NCBI GenBank assembly: GCA_943735955.1
Contig: OX030955.1
Location: 7,012,269 to 7,076,268, forward strand
Reading direction: 5' to 3'
From: Piscicola geometra
Lineage: Eukaryota > Annelida > Clitellata > Hirudinida > Piscicolidae
DNA: 64,000 nt
The notes below the pieces were generated by a model. That model saw nothing but the letters and a program-made list of their open reading frames with translations. It was not told the origin of the DNA and made no database searches. Positions 49,471 through 60,354 of the stretch are shown here, piece after piece. Positions within the stretch are counted from its first letter, which is position 1, and each line of letters starts with the position of its first letter. Made by a program: the position numbers and the translations under genes.

Positions 49471-50113
49471 ATGAACACCTTACAGCTGGTCACCTTTCTC
49501 GCATGTGTCCTGGTGGCGTCTTTCCAGGCCAGTGCAGGTTAGTAATCTATTGATGAACTTTCATGATTCATTCCATTAAATAAAGTATTTGAATAGAACA
49601 TTCAATTTCCAGAGTGTCCCTTCGGCTGGATGGGAGTTTCCGAGAGATGCTACATAGCGGTCCGAAGTCTCATGTCATGGAATGAGGCTCAACAACTTTG
49701 CTTGGAGAATAATGGATATTTGGCTCAAGTTCTGAGTGAAGATGACACGAAAGCTTTAATGGAATTCAACCCAAAGTTCGATAGTACGTTTAAGCACTTT
49801 CCATTCAAATTTCACTTACAATAGAAATGTAAAAATATCCTTATTATCGTGAGTTTACATTATTTCAGAAGAATGCGTCACTTTTTGGGCAGCTGGCCGG
49901 AGGTGCAGGGATGGTTGGGCTTGGCCTCAAATTGCAAAAACCTTCAGTCCATCCTCCTGCACTCTTTCATTCAGTAGCAGCCCCTACACCAATTGGCGGG
50001 AGGGTGAACCAAACAATTCTGGAGGGTCCGAAGACTGCATAGAGCTGAGAAAGGCATTCGAATGGAATGATCAGACCTGTAGTATCAAGAGATGCGCCAT
50101 ATGCCAAGCATAG
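49471..50113 (+). CDS. Secreted C-type lectin, EPN/WND type
   Basis: Three exons, 49471-49537, 49613-49783 and 49869-50113, join in phase to 160 residues. Residues 1-22 are a hydrophobic signal peptide ([19 protein letters not shown]). The carbohydrate-recognition domain fills 24-158: CPFGW start, a second Cys at 35, [11 protein letters not shown] at 126-128 and WND at 145-147. The last cysteines are at 136, 150, 155 and 158. EPN plus WND is the calcium- and mannose-type sugar-binding signature. A small secreted single-domain lectin fits invertebrate innate immunity or mucus. Acceptors here are TTTC-rich and ordinary, unlike those of ARP2 or the SAP/RRM gene. Confidence 0.92.
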
Positions 50114-50250
50114 ACCTTCAGGAATGGGCACTTTCATACTTTAAATAGCTGCATTGAAAGAAAAGCCAGCTAATGAGTTTTTTCCCAACAAATATATTCA
50201 TTTACTGTCGAATTTACATAGAAATACATCATAATTTCAATTTAAATTAT

Positions 50251-50256
50251 AATAAA
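50251..50256 (+). promoter_or_regulatory. Poly(A) signal of the C-type lectin gene
   Basis: AATAAA lies 138 bp after the stop codon. Confidence 0.55.
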
Positions 50257-50671
50257 GATAATATTTCATTTAATACAATTTATATTGAAATTATAATTTA
50301 AATTTAAATTAAATACTAAATTTGGGGGGTCATTCTACAATGATTCAATACATTTTCTTTGCATGTGTTTGTGTGAAAAAATGACGACGTACACTATAAT
50401 TACTTTTCAAGCTTGATGACATTCTGAAGCCGAGTTTTTATCATTGAAATATTTGTAAAATTAAAAATTAAAGTTTCTCGTTTTGAATAAATAGTTAAAA
50501 ACTATGAGCAATAATATTTATGAAAGTTGATATTGAGCTCTTGAAATCTTAATAAATTTAAACACCCAAGCTCCAAGTATGCGCTGGTTCATTCACAAAA
50601 AGATGGGCGTCTATTGTCGCATGCAAATCAATGCTAGAACAGATTAAGTTACTAACTATCTTTCTACACAG

Positions 50672-50785
50672 TGTGCAGCCATGAAGGCCTGGTACTTGCT
50701 GATGAGAACAGTTCCTATAAGTGCTTCCACTTACTCTCTGCAGCATCCGCTGGTGAGGAAACTCGCCGATCTGAATTGTTGGTTC
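50672..50785 (+). pseudogene. Orphan lectin-like exon, interrupted by a MITE
   Basis: After acceptor TTTCTACACAG the reading is VCSHEGLVLADENSSYKCFH then LLSAASAG, with a possible donor GTGAGG at 50753. The C-x-EG-x-V-L...YKCF pattern resembles the N-terminal part of a C-type lectin domain (CP.GW......CYKF). The sequence is cut at 50785 by the MITE at 50786-51152. No signal-peptide exon or following exon was found. Confidence 0.4.
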
Positions 50786-51152
50786 CAGGGGCGGCGATCT
50801 GCTGCAGATCTTGGGAGGATCCTACTTAACATGGACGATACTGGAGGGTCCTGGGGTCCAGAACCCCCTTCCTCCAATTAAAAAAACATTTTAAACTTCT
50901 GTTTTGATACGAATATTTAAGTAAGCAACGAATAGTTTTTTTTAGACAGCTATCACTATAACTATACATAGTCGCAATGTATTACTATGTAAAGATTCTG
51001 TTTTATGCCATGGTTGACGATTATGTTCATATCAAAAAAAGAGTTCAAAACTTTTTTTCATTGAACAAAGTTGGGGGCTCTACATTAAGGTCCCTCACTA
51101 CCAAAAAGTGGAAAGGGGTGGATCCCAAGAACCGCCAGGATCGCCTCCCAAG
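50786..51152. mobile_element. hAT-type MITE, copy 3 (367 bp)
   Basis: It starts CAGGGGCGGCGATCTGCTG and ends GGATCGCCTCCCAAG. A perfect 8-bp duplication GTTGGTTC lies at 50778-50785 and 51153-51160. It is the same family as 31234-31604, in opposite orientation relative to the AT-rich middle. Confidence 0.9.
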
Positions 51153-51356
51153 GTTGGTTCTATCAATTTCGAAAAAGTTAGATACTTTCATAATACTTTT
51201 TTAAATTATCTCTAAAAGTTAAAGTAAAATCTAATATTCGGCATAGCTCTACTAACAAATAAAAAAGAAATAATCAAGAGAGTTCGATAGACCGCGGCAT
51301 CCACTCCATTCATGATGAATGGGTCTGTATTGAAGACTGCCTCCTCCAGAGGGATC

Positions 51357-51531
51357 GCTGTAGGGATTGTGAGGGCTCTAGAACATTCTAAAACTCACTA
51401 TTAGAGTAAAAATTGTACAATTCGATAAAAACATAAATATATTTAAAAACCATCAAATCATAAATGAATGACAAGGCACCATTGCTGAGCTGGAGGAGGA
51501 GAGCGAGGAAGACGATGCAAAAGGACTTCAT
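51357..51531 (-). CDS. Start of a small secreted protein gene (partial model)
   Basis: Exon 1 (51531-51480) encodes MKSFCIVFLALLLQLSN, a signal peptide, ending in donor G|GTGCC. Exon 2 starts at 51357 after CCCTACAG and reads IPLEEAVFNTDPFIMNGVDA, in phase through G|CG. The segment IMNGVDA recalls the I-V-x-G-x-D-A start of trypsin-like proteases, but no catalytic exon is present, so that is only a suggestion. The end of exon 2 is unclear: the frame stays open to about 51230, and a donor GTTAGT occurs there. Confidence 0.4.
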
Positions 51532-51572
51532 CTTGAGAGTTCTGAGCTTACTGCTCGAACTTTCAACCTTCC

Positions 51573-51578
51573 TTTATA
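51573..51578 (-). promoter_or_regulatory. TATA box of the small secreted gene
   Basis: TATAAA in CGTATAAAGG on the minus strand, 42 bp upstream of the ATG at 51531. Its context (TATAAAGG) matches that of the lectin gene. Confidence 0.5.
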
Positions 51579-51919
51579 CGCTTTCCAAATCTCAGGAATA
51601 ACGATTGAATTATTCAAGAAAGATAAAATGTCTAATTGTTCTCGATATTATCATCGGAAATATACGCTTCATAAATAGTTTAATATCGGTCATTTATTGT
51701 TACATTTCAGAAAAAAATTTAATCTTATCTTATTTTTAAAATTTATTAGAATTCCAATTGTTCAATTGTTCGTATGTGGTGTTCTATATTCCTGTAATTG
51801 TTTTATTTCTTACTTAGATTTTAGACCTTTGCAATGCGATGTTCTTAAGAAAACTATTTTATAGATGCATATTTTCAATTGATTGACCAATATGCGAATG
51901 CTATAGTAAAAATATATAT
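51579..51919. other. AT-rich spacer
   Basis: No gene or clear repeat is seen. Confidence 0.5.
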
Positions 51920-52003
51920 AAAATGCGTATTTATAATGCGCCAAGCCAAGCAACTGAGGCGCTACTCACACGACATAAGTCGTGAAACACCGCATCACTA
52001 GGC
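51920..52003. repeat. SINE-like dispersed repeat
   Basis: ATTTATAATGCGCCAAGCC...GAGGCGCTACTCACACGACA...TCGTGAAACACCGCATCACT is the third copy of the family seen at 25225 and 43880. Confidence 0.6.
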
Positions 52004-52482
52004 ACAGTGGCGCAACCAGGGAGGGGGCTGGGGGGAGCTCAAGCCCTTTCGAAGGGTCTCGCAATTTTTCGAAAATCGATGAGTTTTTTTGGTGGTGGGG
52101 GGGGGGGGGTAATGAATTTTTCAACATGCCATAGGAAAAGGATATTTTCTCTGGATGGCCATCGGGTCTTTATCTCACAAAACATTTCATACATCAACAC
52201 AGAACATAGAGATCCCACCAAAATAACACTAACATGTCACAAATTCTGAGAAGAAATAGAGCACCTCTAGACCTTAACTACATTTTTAAATCTTTACACT
52301 TTTTATATGTAAACTTTTTAAGCCATAACACGGCATAAAAAGAACAAATCAGATAGACAAAATAACTCTCGAGCTTTCAGAATTATCCAACCTTCATGGA
52401 AAGGATGCAGAAACTGTGTAAAGACAACTCAAAATCACATCAACACATCAAGTTTATGTGCGTATCAGTCTGATCTCATTGC

Positions 52483-52704
52483 ATGAATCGAACTGCAAGA
52501 ACTCTTTTGAGCCACAAGCCTTCATCCCGAGTTTCATTATATTCCAATGTTGTTCTGCCTCTGCCAGTTACTTCATCAGATGCATTTTCTAAACTTCGGC
52601 TTATTAAAACTCATCTTAGGACGACTGTATCTGCTCGTCGTTTGCCAAGCTTGTTTGAGAATATCTGCTACCAAAACCGCTACTTCACTTCTTCCAGTAA
52701 ATGA
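52483..52704 (+). pseudogene. hAT transposase C-terminal relic
   Basis: The reading VVLPLPVTSSDAFSKLRLIK then THLRTT matches the hAT dimerisation motif LPVT.ASAERSFSKLKLIKTYLRSTM, but the AERS residues are lost. It ends in a stop 30 residues later. Non-functional. Confidence 0.75.
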
Positions 52705-52970
52705 AATGGTGAAAAGATTTTCACAAATTGATCGAAAAATTATTTTGTAACTAAGAAAACATCAAATTTTAGTTGAAACTAAATATTTGAAATTTTTTTT
52801 TAGACTGTTTAGGATCTCATATCAAACTTATTTTTTTACTTTTTACCTTAATTTAAAAAATGATGACGTAACTCTAAGAACACTATGCAACTTAGTTTGT
52901 AGTTTTTCTTTTGTATTATTAATAAACTATCTAAATTATTTATCAATTATAATTGGTATTTTTTATTTAG

Positions 52971-53914
52971 CCCATTGACCGCCGCTACTCGAGAAAAGAA
53001 GTTAACATGAATTTTACATTTAGACTTGCATTATATGGTTATAAGAATAACTCAAGCAAAAGTGAAAACACTTATTTCATAATTTTTAATGGGGCAAAAT
53101 GTTGCGAAAACGCAACGTGAGCGGGAAGTGTGACATACTTATGTAACGTAAGAAAAAAAAATTGATTCAAACCACATTTATTAAACAGAAATAAATTTCA
53201 ATTGCAAATAGTTCGATAAAATTCAGACTTCTAATTGTTTTATTTGTTATAATATTAATACCAATTATTTTAATTACAACAAAGCAAATTATTTAACGTG
53301 AATTACAACAGCACTCATAAACTGTCGTGCTGTTTCAAAGATGACACTGACGACGAATGTTATCTTTATTTTAATTTTATATTCAACCTATGAGAGGTTA
53401 AAAAATTATCAACATTCATCTACAAAATTCAACTTTTAATTTTAATTTATAAATTTCATAATACATTAACATTAAAATAATAATTTCATTATTATTATAA
53501 ACACTAGACTTATTAAAAATCATATGAAATCATATTATGTCAAAGTTGCGAAAACGCACCATTGATTTTTAAAAGCATTGAAAACGTTTTACAAGTTATT
53601 TTAAATATTAAAAAAATAAATTCAAGTATTAACTATCTTTTCACACTGAAATTAAGACTAAATTTGTATAAATATACTAAAAATCGAACGAAAAAATTGA
53701 ACAATTATCTAAGCGAAAAAAGATTGTTTTGAGAAATTTTAAATGTGAACAAGATATTAAAGACTATAAATAATAAAATGAAAAAAGTTGAAATTTACCT
53801 TATAAAATTAAATTTTTTAATTTATTGTACAAAATATGTGAAAAAACTAGGTATTAAAATAGCAAGAAAATATAAAAATTGATGTTGCAAAACGCAACAG
53901 CTGCGGTAAATGGA
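52971..53914. mobile_element. piggyBac-like MITE nested in the hAT element
   Basis: The left end TTAG-CCCATTGACCGCCGC and the inverse right end TTAA-TCCATTTACCGCAGC form imperfect terminal repeats next to TTAA-like targets. Three copies of a GTTGCG-AAAA-CGCAAC hairpin occur at 53101-53116 (perfect), 53545-53560 and 53884-53898. The rest is AT-rich without coding capacity. The superfamily is inferred from the TTAA and CCC ends. Confidence 0.5.
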
Positions 53915-53989
53915 TTAAACCATTATTTTTTTATACTTAAGTTGAGCCCCCCCCTCAGCATTTTTTGCTGGTTGCGCCCCTGCTCACTG

Positions 53990-55165
53990 GTAACACAAGA
54001 ATGGAAGGATGTCAAGAATGGGTAATTAGAGGTAGGACCATACGAAAATGTAATGAGGTAAGGTATTTAGGATTAAAGCCTAAAGGGGGAAAAAAGGGTG
54101 GGATTTATCAGTTTAGTGAAATGATGAAAAACATTGGAAGCCTAACCGGCATGGTAAAATATGGAGCAAAAAGATCGGGAAGTCGGTTTATCGTGGGCAG
54201 GGAGGCATGGAAAAGTTTGATTGTAAGAAAGTTAATGTATGGTGTTGCAGCAGTTGGTTGTTCAGCTAAGGAGAGAAAGAAGATAGAGGTTTTGCAGACT
54301 AAGTTTGGGAGATGGATATGGGGGGTAGAGACTAGTGTTAGGAATGTTGTAGTACATAGTGAAACAGCCTGGAGTACATTCTGGGAAAGGGAGGCTAAGG
54401 TCATGACAGACTTTGTCATCAGGACATTAGAGGAGAAAGATATTGTGGGAAGAGTAGGTAGAGCATGTGTAGAGAAGATAGGTAATAAATCTAAATGGTC
54501 TAGAGGTGTAGCCAACTTAGAGAAAAAATTGGATGTGGAGGTTATGAGCCAAATGGTACGTGGAGGGAAAGATGCACGAGCAGGAGTGTTTATGATGGGC
54601 GTTTCAGAAAGAAAGGTCGGTGGGATGGGGGGAAGGGAACTAGTGAAGAGGATCCAACAAAAAGGAAGGGAGGAATAGGGGAATAAGATAGAGGAAAGTG
54701 AAAAACTGAAAAGGTACCGTGAGGAGAAGTCAGAAAGCAGGAAGTTGGAAAAATATGTCGATGGTTCAGATGGAGCGAAAGTTAGGATGATGTGTAGGGG
54801 GGATAGTTTGACGGTATGGAATAATGAAATTGTTCGCTGGAAGTATGAGAAGGAGGATAGGAAGTGTTTTTGTGGGGAGGAAGACAATGAGAGGCACGTT
54901 TTGCTGGAGAGTGGGTTGTATGAAGAGTGGAGAGAAGAATGGCTGACAGTTTGGAGAAGGGAGCGTGTAGAACAGGACCCGATGGAAGGGGTCCTTGGAT
55001 ACCAAGAGGATCGGAGGATGGAAGAAAAATGGGAGTGATCTGGAGACAGAGGAAGAAGAGAGAAAGGGGAAGATGAAGAAAAATATATAGTGTCGAGACA
55101 AAGGCACTATAAAGACTACTACTACTACTACTACTACTAATACTACTACTAATACTAGGCTGTAG
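53990..55165 (+). mobile_element. LINE RT C-terminal fragment with (CTA)n tail
   Basis: The frame 53965-54678 contains VRYLGLKPKGGKKGG, RKLMYGVAAVGCSAKERKKI and FGRWIWG, the typical end of a non-LTR reverse transcriptase (thumb region). After the stop at 54676 a second frame (54745-55036) has CFCGEEDNERHVLLESGLYE, a degraded C-x-C...H...C zinc knuckle. The sequence ends TCGAGACAAAGGCACTATAA followed by CTACTACTA. It is a different family from the GATT-tailed LINEs. Confidence 0.75.
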
Positions 55166-55189
55166 ATTCGCTATATAACACGATCAGCT

Positions 55190-55640
55190 GGCGTCAGTTT
55201 GTATACAATGAGAACGAGGAGCAACACGTCTCGGCTCCAGAGACTAACCTTCGACCACTGTGCCCTACTAGGTGGACCGTACGAGTGTCAGCAATAAACA
55301 GCGTAACTTGCAACTATGAGCACCTTATGGAAACGTTTGAGCGTATAGAAGCTGATCGAAAAACTCCTTCTGATGCAGCCATTACAGCACGTGGTTTGTT
55401 GAATTCCTTGCATTCAGCAGAAACATACTTTAAATGTTCAGTTGCTCATCGTCTGTCTGCATTAACTGACTCGTTTGCTACGGCATTCAGTCATACTATG
55501 AACTCGCTGATTACCGCTCGAGGTATTTTAACAAAACTATATTCGCGATCTTTGACCAACTTTATTTTCTTATATTACTGCTCACATCAATTGTTAAATT
55601 ATTTTACCGATCGATATTTATTTATCCTAAAATTTTAAAA
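55190..55640 (+). pseudogene. hAT transposase core fragment
   Basis: The reading ETNLRPLCPTRWTVRVSAIN, then NYEHLMETFERIEADRKTPS and HRLSALTDSFATAFSHTMNS, carries the LCPTRW motif of TTF/ZMYM-type hAT transposases. Neither the N-terminal zinc finger nor the C-terminal dimerisation motif is adjacent. The fragment is open for at least 140 codons but has no start. Confidence 0.7.
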
Positions 55641-55704
55641 ACCTTTTACTTTTGTTTTTTTTTAATGAATTTAAAGTGTTAAAAAATGCTTACATTTTAT
55701 ATAT

Positions 55705-57640
55705 CTTCAATCAATCAATCAATCACTAATAATTTGTATAGCGCCCTTTACTAAGTGAACAAAAGCGCTCAGCTATCATTTCCCAAACAAGTACGTCTTC
55801 AGGTCTCGACGGAAAGTTATGAGTGACTTAGTTGAAGTTAGAGAAGAGGGTAAAGAATTCCTAAAAGCGGACCACAGTAAGAAAAAGAACGTTTAGCAAA
55901 AGAGTGTTTAACTGGAAAACGAAAAGAACGATTAAAGGTAGAGGATCTTAGACCAGATTTAGGGGGTTGTTTAATTAGATTTTTAAGATAAATTGGAGCA
56001 TTACAGTTATGAATTTTAAACAGATTTAGGCATATTTTAAAAGTCACTCTAGATCTCAAAGGTAACCAATGTAACAAACGAAGATAAGGAGAAATGTGAG
56101 AAAACTTAGGAGCACGAGCAACAAAACGAGCAGCACAATTAAAGGTTTTATTTAGAGGAGCTAAAGTAGTATCAGGGAGACCATAGTAAAGAGAGTTGCA
56201 ATAATCAATCCTGGAGAGAACTAGAGAAGATACAAGAAGTTGCAAGGTAGGCTCATCGAGAAAAGGAAGAAGCTGTTTAATACGACGAATGTGGAAGTAA
56301 CAAGATTTAGAGACAGATAGAATTTGAGGAGCTAAAGACAAGTTAGAATCGAAAATAAAACCAAGGCTACGAATGGAAGATGAAGGGTTTAGAGAAAGTG
56401 AAGAAGGGGGAGGCAAAACTAAAGAAGAAAGAGATAGTAAAGACTTTGCTTTTTATTGAAATATATGAGTTCAAATTTGTTCGGATTAAGTTTGAGAAAC
56501 ATAGAAGAAGCCCAAGAGATTATAGATTGAAGACAGAGAGTTATTTTATTAACAGTAAGGTCAAGAGAAGAGTCAGTGAAAGATGTATAAATATAGGAGT
56601 CATCAGCATAAATTTGACTGTTTAAAGATGACGAAATAATATTAGGTAGTTCCGAGGTATAAAGAATAAAAAGTAAGGGACCAAGGATTGAGCCCAGTGG
56701 AACACCATAAGATAAAGAAACAGAAGAAGAACGAGAAGATTCAATTGATACATAGGAAGTTCGCTCAGAAAGGTAGGATTTAAGCCAGATAAGGGAAGAT
56801 CCAGAAATATTAAAGAAAGAATCTAAAACATTTAATAAAAGAGTATGGTCGACAGTGTCAAAAGCAGCTGAAAAGTCAAGGCATAAAAGAAGAGAAGAGG
56901 CATTAGAATCATAAGTTAAAATAAGGTCATTATAGAGTTTAAGTAAAGCAGTTTCAGTGGAGAGGCCAATTCGGAAACCAGATTGAGAGGAAGGAAGAAG
57001 TGAGTTTTTTTCTAGATAGAAGATTAATTGTTGAGAATTAACTTTTTCAAGGATCTTAGAAAGAAAGGAAAGGTTAGATACAGGTCTATAGCTGGATAAG
57101 GATGCAGGATCAAGAGAAGGCTTCTTAATTGTAGGAATAATAAATGAAGATTTGAGGGCAGACGGAAATTTAGATGTAGACAAAGATAAGTTAACCAAAT
57201 CCAGAACAATAGGATAGAATAAAAAAGCGAGTTCTTTAAAAAGGGTTGTAGGAATAAGATCTAGAGAACAAGAGGTGGGAGACATAGAATTAATTATATT
57301 TGTAAGATGGTCCAATGTGACAGGAGAAAAGGATGATAATGATTCAGAAGTAAACTTAGTAAAAGATGGTGTAGGCCTATTATTAGACGAAGATCTAATA
57401 TTAGATAATTTATTAGTTAGAAATTTAAGATAGTCATCAGGAGAGAAAGATGGAGGAGGAGAGTTTTTATGTAAAAGTTAAGATAAAAAAGACCACCTAT
57501 TTTTAGAATTGGAGGAAGAGATAATAGAATTTCTTAAAAACGAAGAGTGTTTATTAAAAAGGAGAGTACGATAAGAAGAGAAACAATTTTGCCATTTTTT
57601 CGAACAGGATACAGAGAGAGTAGATCGATAAATGACAATC
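55705..57640 (-). mobile_element. CR1/L2-type LINE, 5'-truncated, GATT-tailed
   Basis: On the minus strand this includes the pre-RT linker (RNSIISSSNSKNRWSFLS), RT motifs LSSYRPVSNLSFLSKILEK, LCLDFSAAFDTVDHTLL, YGVPLGSILGPLLFILYTSE and QIYADDSYIY (catalytic ADD), then SSSIRSLGFIFDSNLSLAPQ and RIDYCNSLYYGLPDTTLAPL. A frame break near 56416 separates the two long frames (57315-56419 and 56416-55838). The 3' end TTTGTATAGCGCCCTTTACT plus (ATCA)n at 55710 is the inverse of the tail at 63590. No endonuclease domain is present. Confidence 0.9.
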
Positions 57641-57719
57641 ACTGCAAAAAAATCACTATCACCACCAATAAAAAATTTAATCCTAACCACAAAACCAACA
57701 CTCATACCACAGCACAAAC

Positions 57720-58090
57720 ATCACCACATCATCCTCAAAACCATAAAACACAATCATCATTCTTCTCAATTTTCTGTCTTGCCACTGGTGCCGAGGCTGC
57801 GATAGAGGGTGAAGGAGTAATCCTTGCCGGCACTGGAACTGCTGCTGCTATGGAAGGATTTCTCCTTTATGTCGCAGCTCACTTGATTCCCTGCGGCCAT
57901 CTTGGTCTGCTGTGGCCATTCCTTGACAGATTCAAAATAACCAACATTCGCACTAAAAACATTCTAATTAATTAAATGTAATTTTTATTTAGACTTAAGA
58001 TTCTAAAATTTTAATATATTATACCCAAAACCGTTTATTCTACAAATTTATTTGAGCGGCTGCCAAAATGGCCAAAATGGCAGCCGCTAA
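57720..58090 (-). other. Duplicated unit, copy B: small ORF beginning MAAGNQ
   Basis: The minus-strand reading NVGYFESVKEWPQQTK leads into MAAGNQVSCDIKEKSFHSSS, then AGKDYSFTLYRSLGTSGKTE, N and stop (57767): 44 residues from the ATG, or about 60 from the open frame. Copy A at 48560 shares the same order of motifs and flanks. A perfect palindrome-like pair AGCGGCTGCCA/TGGCAGCCGCT at 58055-58088 and two CCAAAATGGC motifs lie upstream. It may be a duplicated gene end or a promoter-bearing small gene; the family is not recognised. Confidence 0.45.
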
Positions 58091-58245
58091 CCAAAAACAA
58101 TGCGTAATGTAAAAATGCGACAGCCTATATATATACTATACACTGTAAACTTTTAATAATCTCAAATTATTAAAATTAATTTTATTATAATTTTTTTACA
58201 ACTTACATTTAAAAAAAATGTTTCAAGTTTTTTATAAGTTAGTAT

Positions 58246-60240
58246 CTTTTTTTTAAAGACGTAGGTTTCAACGGAAATTTTTCAGTTCGAATTTCTTCTA
58301 CATCGTTCGGCTTTTGTCAAAACTTTCTCACAAATCTTCAGCTTAATCTCATTTGAAAGGTTTTATCTATGGCGTTTAAGTCAATATTTTTCAATTTAAT
58401 ACTCTTATTTAATAGTTTTCTAATTATTTTCTACGTTAAATAGGTTTTTAATAATTTTCTTTTTTAAATAGTTTTTAATAATTTTCTTTATTAAATAGTT
58501 TTTACTTTAGTGTTTTTATCAATTAAAAATTGAATTAGTTTTAAAATTAAGTAGTTTTATTACTTAGTTATTAATTAAGTATCTTAAGAGTATTTTTTAT
58601 TAATAAATTTCTGAATAAGTATTTTTATTATTATATTTTTGAATAAGTTTTTTAAAAAGTATTTTAATTGAATAATTAAAATTTCAAGAGGTTAATTGAA
58701 TTGTTAAAAGGGTTTAATTCATATCGATTATTTAAGTAGGTGTAATTGATCAGATCAGTTTAATTGGTGTAATTGATCAGATCAGTTTAATTGGTGTAAT
58801 TGATCAGATCAGTTTAATTAGTGTAATTGATCAGATTACTTTAATAGCTTCAATTTGATAGCAGCTGATGATGATTTTGATGGTTCTGATAGTATTGATG
58901 ATGTCCATAGTTACGACGTGGTTGTTGCTGACTCCTGCCACCTTGCCTCTCTTCCTAAACCTCCTGATGATGATTTTGATAGTGCTGATAATATTGATGA
59001 TGTCGATGATTGCGACGTGTTTAGTACTTCTATATTTTTTTGAACGTATTGCGGTGTTGACGCCTCTGCTTGTGCTTCTTGTGCGACCATTCTCGATTTT
59101 TTCTGGAATCTGCTTATAATTCTTAGGAAGATGAATTTGCGGGGAAGCCCAGGTGTTGTTTGTGCAGCAAGTGATATTGATGGTGATGGTGCATTACCTC
59201 TCCTCTTAAACCTGATGATGATTTGGATATTGCTGATAATATTGATGATGTCGATGAGTTTAGTACTTCTATATTTTTTTGAACGTATTGCGATGTTGAC
59301 GCCTCTGCTTGTGCTTCTTGTGCCACCATCCTCGATCTTTTTTTGAATCGGTCTGTAATTCTTTGGAAGATAGATTTGCGGGGATGTCCAGGTGTTGTTG
59401 GTGCAGCAAGTGATATTGATGGTGATGGTGCATTGCCTCTCCTCCTAAACCTCCTCCAATCTCCTTTCCATTTCTCGCTCTACAACACTTTGTTAAAATT
59501 TTGAAAATTCTATTCATTATTTACCTAAAGCAACAAGATTAAACCTATTTAATCACACCACTTTTAAAAACTATCAAATTGAAACTATTAAACTAATCTG
59601 ATCAATTACACCAATTAAACTGATCTGATCAATTACACCAATTAAACTGATCTGATCAATTACACTTACTAAAATAATCTTATTAATTAAACCTTTTTAA
59701 CAATTCAATTAACCTCTTGAAATTTTAATTATTCAATTAAAATACTTTATTTATAATTTATTTTAAATTATTAAATTAAATTATTTTAAATTATTAAATT
59801 AAATTATTTTAAATTATTAAATTAAATTATTTAAATTTATTTTAAATTATTAAATTAAATTATTTAAATTTATTTTAAATGTTATATTTAAATTTATTTT
59901 AAATGTTATATTTAAATTTATTTTAAATGTTATATTTAAATTTATTTTAAATGTTATATTTATAATTTATTCATAAAAAATACTTATTTAATAAAGAAAA
60001 TTATCAAAAAACTATTTAATTAAAAAAATTATTGAAAACTATTTAATGTAAAAAATTATTAGAAAACTATTTAATAACAGTATTAAATTGAAAAATAAAA
60101 ACTTAAACTCTATAGATGAAACCTTTCAAATAAGATTAAGCTGAAGGTTTGTGAGAAAGTTTTGACAAAGCTGATCGATGTAGAGTAAATATCGAACTGA
60201 AAAAATTCTGTTGAAACCGGCGTCTTTAAAAAAAAGAATA
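58246..60240. mobile_element. Foldback element: about 600-700-bp inverted arms
   Basis: The left arm (58246 to about 58860) and right arm (about 59540 to 60240) are imperfect inverse copies. TTTAAAGACGTAGGTTTCAA at 58252 mirrors TTGAAACCGGCGTCTTTAAA at 60211, and ACTTTCTCACAAATCTTCAG mirrors CTGAAGGTTTGTGAGAAAGT. Tandem TGTAATTGATCAGATCAGTT units (58740-58835) mirror AACTGATCTGATCAATTACA (59605-59660). The loop has two to three 240-bp tandem copies (CTTCTATATTTTTTTGAACG at 59026 and 59266). No transposase is seen. Confidence 0.85.
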
Positions 60241-60354
60241 GCAACTATAAAAACAACCACTAAAGCAACAATAAGCACAACAATTACAACAACGACAGCC
60301 ACAATAGCATTGCCGACAACAACAGCAGCATCTACAGTAGCACGAAGCTCAGCT

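Larger units (their letters stand above)
52005..53982 (+). mobile_element. hAT element with CAGTGGCGCAACCAGGG ends
   Basis: The left end CAGTGGCGCAACCAGGG is identical to the element starting at 63831. The right end GGTTGCGCCCCTG at 53982 is its inverse. A transposase relic lies at 52483-52704 and a second element is nested at 52971-53914. Flanking 8-mers do not match cleanly (ACTAGGCA versus CTCACTGG), so the target duplication has decayed or the boundary is off. Confidence 0.7.

Noticed and set aside
54108..54887. 259-residue minus-strand ORF
   Set aside because: It is the shadow of the LINE reverse-transcriptase fragment on +, whose residues match known RT motifs.
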